This document shows positions 1 through 7,942 of a stretch of DNA of 24,640 nucleotides, one piece after another. Position 1 is the first letter of the stretch. Each line of letters starts with the position of its first letter. The DNA lies in contig CAYUXZ010000039.1 in NCBI GenBank assembly GCA_964449135.1, positions 1-24,640 on the forward strand. The letters are read 5' to 3'. Source of the stretch: SZAS-103 sp964449135. GTDB taxonomy: Bacteria > Pseudomonadota > Gammaproteobacteria > Xanthomonadales > Xanthomonadaceae. Made by a program: the position numbers and the translations under genes. Under the pieces are notes generated by a model. That model saw nothing but the letters and a program-made list of their open reading frames with translations. It made no database searches and was not told the origin of the DNA.

Positions 1-1433
<1,433 letters not shown>

Positions 1434-1462
1434 TCCGTCGAAGCCGCTGCATCCGCAACACG

Positions 1463-1490
1463 AAAAGCCCCGCTTCGGCGGGGCTTTTTT
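1463..1490 (+). terminator. Rho-independent terminator of groL
   Basis: Perfect 7-bp GC stem (GCCCCGC / GCGGGGC, 1467-1473 with 1478-1484) closed by a TTCG tetraloop. It is preceded by AAAA and followed by six T residues. It sits 30 bases after the groL stop, so it closes the groESL transcript and separates it from the DUF4331 gene. Confidence 0.93.
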
Positions 1491-1617
1491 GTTGACGTCG
1501 AATTCGCGTAGCTACCGGACATCATCGTCAACACCACATCTGCATCCGACCGGCTTCACGCGCCGTGCACACCGCGCTGACGCTCCCTACACGGCACACC
1601 GTGCATCGTCGCCGCCA

Positions 1618-1636
1618 TCGCGAAATCCCTTCGCGA
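1618..1636. promoter_or_regulatory. Inverted repeat in the leader of the DUF4331 gene
   Basis: Perfect 7-5-7 inverted repeat, TCGCGAA - ATCCC - TTCGCGA. It ends 4 bases before the Shine-Dalgarno sequence GGAGAAG (1641-1647) of the next gene. It could be an operator or an RNA hairpin in the leader. No clear -35/-10 pair was found in the 219 bases between the groL stop and this gene. The function is inferred only from position. Confidence 0.3.
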
Positions 1637-1652
1637 ACATGGAGAAGCGACG

Positions 1653-3200
1653 ATGTACAAGCTGACTTCGAAATTTGCAGTTCTTGCCTTGGCCGTCGCG
1701 TCCGCGATTGCCGGGCCGGTCGCGCATGCGTCCAGCCATCGCGAAGCGCTCGCGATATTGAACGAGCCTTGCGCCGACAACACCGACACCTACGCCTGGG
1801 TCAAGCCGGGCGCGCACAACAAGTTGTACCTGTTCATGAACTTCAATCCCTTGCACGAACCCGGCCAGGGCAACCAGGGTCTGCGCGCGTGCAACGGCTA
1901 CCGCTACGAGTTCCACATCGGCAAAGGCGCCAGCCTCAAGGACCAGTACGTCTATCGCATCGAGTTCAAGAACACGTTGCCGCCCGACGTCACCCCGAGC
2001 CCGACCGACCCGCTGGGCGGCAGCAACGAACTGCTGTGGCAGCTGACAGGCGGCACCGAGACCTACACCGTGACGCGGATCGACTCGAGCACCGGTGTAG
2101 AGACGGTGCTGGGAAGCAACCTGCCGGTGGCGCCCAACGACCACGGCCCGCAGACCGATCGCCTGATCAACGGGCTGGGCGCGTTCCAAGGCTACGACTC
2201 CGGCGACCCGACCAGCCGTGAAGTCGATCTGTACAACGACAAGTTCATCGCCGACCACTTCATCCACACGCTGAGCAACGGCGGTCGCGCGTTCGCCGGT
2301 GAGCGCGACGATCCCTACTACCTCGACGAGAAGGGAATCTTCGACCTGGTCAACCTCTGCCGTCCCGCCCTCGGCGGCATTCCGGGCGCGCGACGTTCGG
2401 ACTGCGAGGACGTGTTCACCGGGTTCAACATCTTCACGATCGGGCTGGAACTGCCGATTTCCGACGTGTTTCCTAATGGGATTCCGCACAACGGCGTGAT
2501 CACGCCGAACGACAAGTCGACCGACAGCCTGCTGCGGATCTGGGACAGCATCAGCAAGCAGTCCATCCAGGTCGTGGACGAAACCAACGCGGTGACCGGC
2601 TATACCGGCTACGGCGCGTGGAAGCAGGTCGGGCGCAACGCGCTGCCGCTGTTCGACGCGGGCATCGTCGGCACCGCGCGCCAGACCAGCTACCTGCGCT
2701 CGACCCCGCTGACCGACGTGAGCAAGTTCGGCAACGACATCCTGTACCCCGTGCTGGTGCGAGATGCCGATGCACTGGGCATCTACAAGGCGCTGGGCAT
2801 CTCGCCGGCGACCGTGGCCAGCCTGAAGGGTCCTCGCACGGACATCGTCAATACCATCAACCTCGGCCGCAATATTCCCATCGCCGACGGCTACTCCGGC
2901 GATGTGCTGACCCTCGACGCCGCGCTCGATTCGCACTTCCCGAACGGACGCCGCATTGATGGCGGCCCGGCGCCGAACAAGGAAAACGTGGACGTCAGCG
3001 ACGCGATCATCAGCCTGGTCGTGGCCGGAGATCCAAATGCCGGCATCGGCGACGGCGTGAACGGCAACGACAAGGATTACCTGACCGTGTTCCCGTTCAT
3101 GGCCGCTCCTTGGTCCGGCCTCAACGGTGGCCATGGCGGTACCAACAACATCCATGGCACTGCCACCAACGTCCGCAGCGCCGCGAGGAAGACGCGCTGA
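1653..3200 (+). CDS. Secreted DUF4331 family protein
   Basis: A 515-residue exported protein of the DUF4331 family, whose biochemical function is not established. A Sec signal peptide spans residues 1-26 (basic start, Ala/Val-rich core, AHA cleavage site). The mature chain begins with SSHREA, the typical family opening, followed by the Asp/Asn-rich ADNTDTYAWVKPG segment and NFNP. Two Cys near the N-terminus (in EPCADN and RACNGY) and two centrally (NLCRPA, SDCEDV) could form disulfides in the periplasm. The start is fixed by GGAGAAG five bases upstream and by the signal peptide. A strong terminator follows the stop. It precedes a TPR lipoprotein and a HupE-like gene on the same strand, a grouping I recall from other proteobacteria, so a shared envelope role is likely. 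Family assignment is confident; function is open. Confidence 0.9.
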   Translation: MYKLTSKFAVLALAVASAIAGPVAHASSHREALAILNEPCADNTDTYAWVKPGAHNKLYLFMNFNPLHEPGQGNQGLRACNGYRYEFHIGKGASLKDQYVYRIEFKNTLPPDVTPSPTDPLGGSNELLWQLTGGTETYTVTRIDSSTGVETVLGSNLPVAPNDHGPQTDRLINGLGAFQGYDSGDPTSREVDLYNDKFIADHFIHTLSNGGRAFAGERDDPYYLDEKGIFDLVNLCRPALGGIPGARRSDCEDVFTGFNIFTIGLELPISDVFPNGIPHNGVITPNDKSTDSLLRIWDSISKQSIQVVDETNAVTGYTGYGAWKQVGRNALPLFDAGIVGTARQTSYLRSTPLTDVSKFGNDILYPVLVRDADALGIYKALGISPATVASLKGPRTDIVNTINLGRNIPIADGYSGDVLTLDAALDSHFPNGRRIDGGPAPNKENVDVSDAIISLVVAGDPNAGIGDGVNGNDKDYLTVFPFMAAPWSGLNGGHGGTNNIHGTATNVRSAARKTR

Positions 3201-3204
3201 AGAC

Positions 3205-3239
3205 AAGGCTGCCATGCCAGGGGGCATGGCAGCCTTTTT
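3205..3239 (+). terminator. Rho-independent terminator after the DUF4331 gene
   Basis: A 12-bp perfect stem (GGCTGCCATGCC at 3207-3218 with GGCATGGCAGCC at 3223-3234), a 4-base AGGG loop and a run of five T. It starts within a few bases of the DUF4331 stop. It should therefore limit read-through into the TPR lipoprotein gene, so the three cluster genes may be unequally expressed. Confidence 0.92.
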
Positions 3240-3272
3240 CCAATTCGCGACTCCCATCACTGGAATGAATCC

Positions 3273-4592
3273 ATGCAGCGTTTTCTTGCACGCACGATCC
3301 TGTTGACGGTGCTCCTCGTTGGTTGCGCGAAGACACCCGCACCTATGCTCGATGCGTCGGCAAAGATTTCGCCGGAAAGGGAATCGCAGGCGCTGTGTCT
3401 TGCCAGCGTTCCGGGCGTCACGGCGGTCGATCTCGAGCTCAAGCGCGTGCAATCCAAGGCGCGATCGAACCACGCGCACGCCGGCCAGTGGGTTGCGGCC
3501 GGTCGCGGCTGGGTGCGCAAGGCCCGGTGGAGCGGGGATCCGGGGTTCTACCTCAACGTCGAAGGCTGCGCCGCCGAAGCGTTGCGTACGCAACCCGGGT
3601 TCGTGCAGGCACTGGAATTGCGCAGCCTGGTGCTGATGAACAACCACCAATTCGATTCGGCACGAGAACTCGCCGAGCAGATCCTGCAACGAGCTCCCGA
3701 CAGCGTCATCGGCAACGGCACGCTCAGCGACGCATCGCTCGAACTAGGCCGCTACCCGCAGGCCGCGCAATCGGTGCAGGCGCAGATGAACGCGCAGCCC
3801 GGCATGGCCGCGTTTTCCAGGGCCGCTTATCTGAACTGGCTCAAGGGCGACACGCGCAGCGCGAAGCTGTTCATCCGCGATGCGTTGATGGATCGCAACG
3901 ACGCCGATCCGGAAGCCGCGGCCTGGACGTTCGTCGAAGCCGGGATGATGTACTGGCAGCAGGGCGACTATGCGGGCGCCGACGCCATTTTTTCCGAAGC
4001 GCTGCGCTGGGTGCCGAGCTATCCCGCAGCCTTGGTCGGTCGCGGTCGCGTCGCACTCGCCAAAGGTGATGCCAAGGCCGCGATCGACGATTTCGCGAAC
4101 GCACAGCGCCTGCATCCGCTAGTGGAAACCACCTGGTTGCTCGGCGATGCCTACATGCTCGCGCACGACACCGAAAAGTCGAAAAGCGCGTATGCCGAGG
4201 CCGAACGGCTGGGCCGCCGCGGCGACAAATTCACCCTCGCGATGTTCCTGGCCAGCAAGAATCGCGATGCCGAACAGGCGGTGCGATTGCTCGAAGCCGA
4301 GCGCAGCACGCGCGGCGGCATCTACGTTGATGACGCGTATGCCTGGGCCTTGTACCGCGTCGGCCGTTTCGACGAAGCGAGCAAGGCCAGCGCGCAGGCG
4401 ATGCGCCTGGGCACGCGTGACGCGCGACTGCTGTTCCACGCCGGAGCGATCGCGATGGCGAAAGGCGAGCCTGCGCAGGGTCGCAAGCTCATCAACGACG
4501 CGCTGGCACTGAATCCCGGATTCGACATGAGTGGTGCGGAAGAAGCGCGCGCACTGCTCGCATCAGGCTCACAACTCGCGGTGAGGAACTGA
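3273..4592 (+). CDS. TPR-repeat lipoprotein
   Basis: A 439-residue protein with a lipoprotein signal: a hydrophobic run ending in the lipobox LVGC, lipidated Cys at residue 18. The rest is alpha-helical and built of degenerate tetratricopeptide-type repeats, for example 'AEAWTFVEAGMMYWQQGDYA'-like helices followed by GADAIFSEALRWVPSYPAAL, then GRGRVALAKGDAKAAIDDFA, and a C-terminal GAIAMAKGEPAQG repeat. TPR superhelices are protein-binding scaffolds, so it probably holds a partner at the inner or outer membrane. It lies between the DUF4331 gene and the HupE-like gene and ends 3 bases before the latter's GTG start. Transcriptional and possibly translational coupling to the HupE-like gene is therefore likely. 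No enzymatic motif is seen. Family-level call is confident; specific role unknown. Confidence 0.82.
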   Translation: MQRFLARTILLTVLLVGCAKTPAPMLDASAKISPERESQALCLASVPGVTAVDLELKRVQSKARSNHAHAGQWVAAGRGWVRKARWSGDPGFYLNVEGCAAEALRTQPGFVQALELRSLVLMNNHQFDSARELAEQILQRAPDSVIGNGTLSDASLELGRYPQAAQSVQAQMNAQPGMAAFSRAAYLNWLKGDTRSAKLFIRDALMDRNDADPEAAAWTFVEAGMMYWQQGDYAGADAIFSEALRWVPSYPAALVGRGRVALAKGDAKAAIDDFANAQRLHPLVETTWLLGDAYMLAHDTEKSKSAYAEAERLGRRGDKFTLAMFLASKNRDAEQAVRLLEAERSTRGGIYVDDAYAWALYRVGRFDEASKASAQAMRLGTRDARLLFHAGAIAMAKGEPAQGRKLINDALALNPGFDMSGAEEARALLASGSQLAVRN

Positions 4593-4595
4593 CCC

Positions 4596-5693
4596 GTGCC
4601 TGCCTTCATTTCGTGCCGTGCCTTGCCGGTGCGTTGCCTATGGCTGATGGCGCTGATGCTGCTCGCAGGCCCCGCGGTCGCGCACAAGATCGGCATCTCC
4701 CGCGGCGAATACCGCGCCGAAGGTTCGTCGCTGCGCGCCGACATCACGTTTGCGCGACCCGAGCTCGCGACGACGGTGCCGGGCCTGGATGCGAACGGCG
4801 ACGGCACCGTATCGGTCGGCGAACTCGCCACCGGGCAGGACGCGCTGGTCTCGACGGTCGTCGACGGACTACAGGTCCACTCAGGAGCCGAGCGCTGTCG
4901 TGGCGAACTCGAACACGCGGAACTGACGGCGAACGATGGTGTCGCCCTGCACCTGCGCTATCAATGCGACACCGCGTCCACGGCGTTCGACGTGCGGATG
5001 CCGTTGCTGGCCAATCTCTCGGTCGGGCATCGCCATCTGGCCGAAGTCGAATCGACCGCCGGCGCGCAGCCCGTGACCCGCGTGGTTTACGAGTCGAATC
5101 CGGAATTCGAGGTCGGAGCGCAACCGGCGAGGACCGACCACAAGATCGCCGGATCGTTGTTCTTGATGGGTATCGAACACATCCTCACCGGCTTCGACCA
5201 TCTGATGTTCCTGTTCGGGGTCGTGCTGGTGGCCGGACGGCTGCGCAACCTGCTGCTTGCGATCACCGCGTTCACTCTCGCGCATTCGGTGACCCTGGGA
5301 GTGGCGACGCTGGGCTACTGGGCGCCCAGTCCGAGCCTGGTCGAGCCAGCCATTGCCTTGTCGATCGTCTATGTGGGCGTGGAAAACTGGTTCGTCCGCG
5401 ATGGCTCGCGGCGCTGGATGCTGACCTTTCCGTTCGGATTGATCCACGGTTTCGGATTTGCCGGCGCGTTGAAGGAAATCGCCTTGCCGACATCGCAACT
5501 TCCGCTGGCCCTGGTGTCGTTCAACCTCGGGGTCGAAGCAGGGCAGATCGCGGTGCTGGCTCTGGTGTTGCCTATCCTGCACTGGTTGCGCAGGCGCGAC
5601 TGGTTCGCGCGCAGGGGCGTGCGCTCGGCGAGCTCGCTGGTCGCGTTGTCCGGCCTGGTGTGGTTCGTCCAGCGGGTGGCGTGGAGTTTTTAG
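4596..5693 (+). CDS. HupE/UreJ-type membrane protein with periplasmic EF-hand-like domain
   Basis: A 365-residue protein. Residues 1-29 form a signal peptide with cleavage predicted after GPAVA, leaving His30 as the first mature residue. Residues 31-185 form a periplasmic domain carrying DANGDGTVSVGE (65-76), which has every ligand position of a Ca2+ EF-hand loop. Residues about 188-362 hold about six membrane helices. The His-rich signatures of the HupE/UreJ_2 group are present: GIEHILTGFDH (192-202), TLAHS (227-231), GLIHGFGFAG (281-290) and NLGVE (310-314). HupE/UreJ relatives are linked to nickel or cobalt uptake, but this branch has no proven substrate. The start is GTG, chosen because it lies 3 bases after the TPR gene stop with GAGG upstream and yields a clean signal peptide. 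It is not next to hydrogenase or urease genes here. Confidence 0.85.
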   Translation: MPAFISCRALPVRCLWLMALMLLAGPAVAHKIGISRGEYRAEGSSLRADITFARPELATTVPGLDANGDGTVSVGELATGQDALVSTVVDGLQVHSGAERCRGELEHAELTANDGVALHLRYQCDTASTAFDVRMPLLANLSVGHRHLAEVESTAGAQPVTRVVYESNPEFEVGAQPARTDHKIAGSLFLMGIEHILTGFDHLMFLFGVVLVAGRLRNLLLAITAFTLAHSVTLGVATLGYWAPSPSLVEPAIALSIVYVGVENWFVRDGSRRWMLTFPFGLIHGFGFAGALKEIALPTSQLPLALVSFNLGVEAGQIAVLALVLPILHWLRRRDWFARRGVRSASSLVALSGLVWFVQRVAWSF

Positions 5694-5700
5694 GGAAGGC

Positions 5701-5729
5701 CTGAGCAAGTCCACGACGGGCTTGTTCAG
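5701..5729 (+). other. Stem-loop after the HupE-like gene
   Basis: A 12-bp stem with two G-U wobbles (CTGAGCAAGTCC at 5701-5712 pairing with GGGCTTGTTCAG at 5718-5729), 7 bases after the stop. There is no T-run, so it is not a classic intrinsic terminator. It may be a transcript-end or stabilising hairpin. Confidence 0.4.
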
Positions 5730-5871
5730 ACGCACCGAGGCCGGTGCTTCTGCACTGTCGTCGTTTTACTAAACATTCCTGATGACGCATCGGACGATCG
5801 TGCAGGGCGCAGACCATCGCGCGGGGATTTCTGCGATAGTGCGGCCTCCCCCACCCGACGAGATTGGTCCC

Positions 5872-6333
5872 ATGCACAAACCTTCGATTCGCACGATCGC
5901 GCTGGCTTCGGCCGGCCTCGGCTGCTGCCTGCTCGCCGCGCTCGCGTTCGCGCAGACGCGGATTCCGATGACGAAGAACGTGGCGCAGTTGCCGCAGAGC
6001 GACATCACTCTTTCCGATCGCGTCGGCCAGCTCGAGATCACGGTCAAGGCTTTGCAGGCGCGTCTGGCCGAGGACGAGGCCAAGCTCAAGAACGTTGAAC
6101 AGACCGCCAACGACGCCAAGGTCGGCGTGGGCCTGGTGAACATCGGGCTGGGCAAGCAGTTGGACAACGCGAACGCGGCGATCGCTGGCGTGGGCCAGAA
6201 GCTGGACGCGCTGACAGACCGCTTCAACCACCACGGCCACAGCTACAACACGCTCGAATTGCTGCTGCATTCCGACAACACGATCAAGACCCTGACCTAC
6301 AAGGTCGGAACGACGCAAGGCCCGAACAACTGA
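5872..6333 (+). CDS. Small exported coiled-coil protein, function unknown
   Basis: A 153-residue protein that I do not recognise as a named family. The start at 5872 is preferred over an in-frame ATG at 5782 because only the downstream Met gives a standard signal peptide (basic MHKPSIR, hydrophobic core, AFA cleavage before Gln28). The mature protein has a long heptad-like helical region (about residues 45-120, from SDRVGQLEITVKALQARLAE onward) and a short His-rich patch, NHHGHS. It ends in TQGPNN. This composition suggests a periplasmic oligomeric coiled coil. It stands alone between the HupE-like gene and a terminator shared with a convergent gene. It is likely real because of the signal peptide and consistent codon use; function cannot be inferred. 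Confidence 0.68.
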   Translation: MHKPSIRTIALASAGLGCCLLAALAFAQTRIPMTKNVAQLPQSDITLSDRVGQLEITVKALQARLAEDEAKLKNVEQTANDAKVGVGLVNIGLGKQLDNANAAIAGVGQKLDALTDRFNHHGHSYNTLELLLHSDNTIKTLTYKVGTTQGPNN

Positions 6334-6353
6334 CGGCCGCGCGACCGTCGCAT

Positions 6354-6394
6354 CACGAAAAAGGCCCGCGCAAGCGGGCCTTTTCATTTTCGTG
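6354..6394. terminator. Bidirectional terminator between convergent genes
   Basis: The core stem GGCCCGC / GCGGGCC (6363-6369 with 6374-6380) has a GCAA loop. It is flanked by A-runs on the left and TTTT on the right, so it can act in both directions. Outer bases CACGAAAA and TTTTCGTG can extend the pairing. It sits between the stops of a plus-strand and a minus-strand gene (6333 and 6418). Confidence 0.88.
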
Positions 6395-6417
6395 CGGGAT
6401 TCGCCATGCGGCGCGCC

Positions 6418-6993
6418 TCACTTCGCCATCGCTTTCATCGCCTCGTCGGCGCGCTGCTTCATCTGCTTCGGCGGCACATCCTCGATGTGGGTGCCGACGC
6501 TCCAGACGTGTCCGAACGGATCGGCGATCTTGCCGTAGCGGTCGCCCCAGAACTGGTTTGCCAGCGGCATCGCGACGCTTGCGCCCGCGGCGACCGCGCG
6601 CGCGACGAAGGCGTCGGCGTCCTTGACGTAGAGCATCACGTGGGTGGCGTTGCCGCCGAGCGCGAGCGGCGACTTCGTGCCCCACATCGCGTTCTCCTCG
6701 GCGAGCATGACCATCGAATCGCCGATCCGGATCTCGGCGTGCATCACCGAGCCGTCGGGCATGTCCATGCGAACCTTTTCCTTCGCGCCGAAGGCTTTCG
6801 CGTAGAACGCCAGCGCGTCGGCCGCGCCCTTGATCACCAGGTACGGCGTCGCGGTGTGGTAACCCTTGGGGATCGCGGAAACCTTGCGCCTGGCCTTGCG
6901 GGCGACCTTCTTCTTCGCGGCTTTCGCCGCGGGCCTGGATTTCTTCGCGGACTTGGCAGTGGATTTGCGGGCAGTGGGTTTCTTCATTGCCAT
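6418..6993 (-). CDS. VOC/glyoxalase-fold (PhnB-like) protein with basic Lys/Ala-rich N-terminal tail
   Basis: A 191-residue protein. Residues 41-170 form a single vicinal-oxygen-chelate domain of the PhnB/glyoxalase-bleomycin-resistance type: ATPYLVIKGAADALAFYAKAFGA, GDSMVMLAEE, HVMLYVKDADAFVARA, then DRYGKIADPFGHVWSV. The IADPFGHVW motif is typical of the group. Residues 1-40 are unusual: by hand count 12 Lys, 5 Arg and 11 Ala, resembling the tails of histone-H1-like bacterial proteins and likely to bind nucleic acid or polyanions. The start at 6993 is supported by AAGGAGA seven bases upstream. It is probably cytosolic, since the tail has no hydrophobic core. Substrate unknown; the family includes resistance proteins, lyases and proteins without known activity. 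It ends at the shared terminator. Confidence 0.88.
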   Translation of the reverse strand: MAMKKPTARKSTAKSAKKSRPAAKAAKKKVARKARRKVSAIPKGYHTATPYLVIKGAADALAFYAKAFGAKEKVRMDMPDGSVMHAEIRIGDSMVMLAEENAMWGTKSPLALGGNATHVMLYVKDADAFVARAVAAGASVAMPLANQFWGDRYGKIADPFGHVWSVGTHIEDVPPKQMKQRADEAMKAMAK

Positions 6994-7112
6994 GGTCGTC
7001 TCCTTGGGATCGCATGACGAACTTGTCGCGACCTGCGTGATGGCGAGAACACCTTACGCCGTTTCGCCTGATCCGTCGCCGACTTGGCGGAATCGCGGCG
7101 CGCGCGGCCGCG

Positions 7113-7856
7113 TCAGCGACCGCCGTACCAATAGCGTTTGGCGAACTCGTTGAGCGCCGCGCGATCACGCAGCGCGCGCCAGGCCTGCGGCGGCAACTGG
7201 GTGAACCAGTGCCAGTCGCCGTGCGTGTCGAACTTGCGGGTGGATGTGATGGTCTTGACGCCGCGCAGCCGCACCAGTTTTTGCCCGCGCCTGCGCCCCA
7301 GGCGCGTGAGCCGCCAGAGGAAATCCACGTCCTCGGCGAGCAGCAGGTTTTCGTCGTAGCCGCCCAGCGCCTCGAAATCCGCGCGCCGCCAGAACACCAG
7401 GCCGGTGTCGAAGCCGGTGAGCCACACCATCGGCAGCATCAGCGCGAACGTCGCGGCGATCCCCGGCGACCAGCGCTCCACGGTCACCCGCGTCGCGCCG
7501 CCGAGCGTGCGCGGATTTTCCATCGCCGCCGCGACCGCGAGGAAGCAGTCCGGATGCAGCACGCTGTCGGCATCCACGAAGCACAGGATCTCGCCCGTCG
7601 CAGCCGCCGCGCCGCCGTTGCGCGACGCCGCGATCACGCGTTTCTCCACAGCCACCACGCGACAGCCATGATCGCGCGCAATCTGCGCGGTGGCGTCGGT
7701 CGAGCCGTTGTCGGCGACGATGATTTCGATGTCGGAGCGGGCGCGACCGGCCAGGTTCCAGTGCCGACGCGCGACCTCGACGCTCGCGAGTAGGCGCGGC
7801 AGCAACGCGGCCTCGTTCCAGGCCGGGATCACCAGACTCAGCAGCGGCGAGGACAT
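7113..7856 (-). CDS. Family 2 glycosyltransferase
   Basis: A 247-residue GT-A fold glycosyltransferase, expected to move a sugar from a nucleotide-sugar to a lipid or glycan acceptor at the cytosolic face of the membrane. Visible GT2 marks are LSLVIPAWNE at residues 7-15, VADNGSTDAT at 47-56, the nucleotide-sugar/metal motif FVDADS at 93-98, and the acceptor-side GGYDENLLLAEDVDF. A short hydrophobic stretch (ATFALMLPMVWLTGF) may contact the membrane. The Met at 7856 is chosen because the fold begins at once after it; an open frame extends upstream but is Arg/Ala-rich and antisense to the next gene. It is divergent from the TolB/TPR gene, with 86 bases between the starts. No sugar-pathway genes are adjacent, so the substrate is unknown. 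Confidence 0.88.
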   Translation of the reverse strand: MSSPLLSLVIPAWNEAALLPRLLASVEVARRHWNLAGRARSDIEIIVADNGSTDATAQIARDHGCRVVAVEKRVIAASRNGGAAAATGEILCFVDADSVLHPDCFLAVAAAMENPRTLGGATRVTVERWSPGIAATFALMLPMVWLTGFDTGLVFWRRADFEALGGYDENLLLAEDVDFLWRLTRLGRRRGQKLVRLRGVKTITSTRKFDTHGDWHWFTQLPPQAWRALRDRAALNEFAKRYWYGGR

Positions 7857-7942
7857 TCCCGCAGCATAGACCCTGCGCGGCGGCTGCACGCGCCGCGCCG
7901 CCGGGATTTTCGCTAGGCTAGGGCGGACGACACGGGGACACC

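Noticed and set aside
1587..3689. A 700-codon open frame on the minus strand across the DUF4331 and TPR genes
   Set aside because: It is the antisense shadow of two well-supported genes in GC-rich DNA; its product is Arg/Val/His-rich low-complexity with no signal or domain, and it also crosses a strong terminator.
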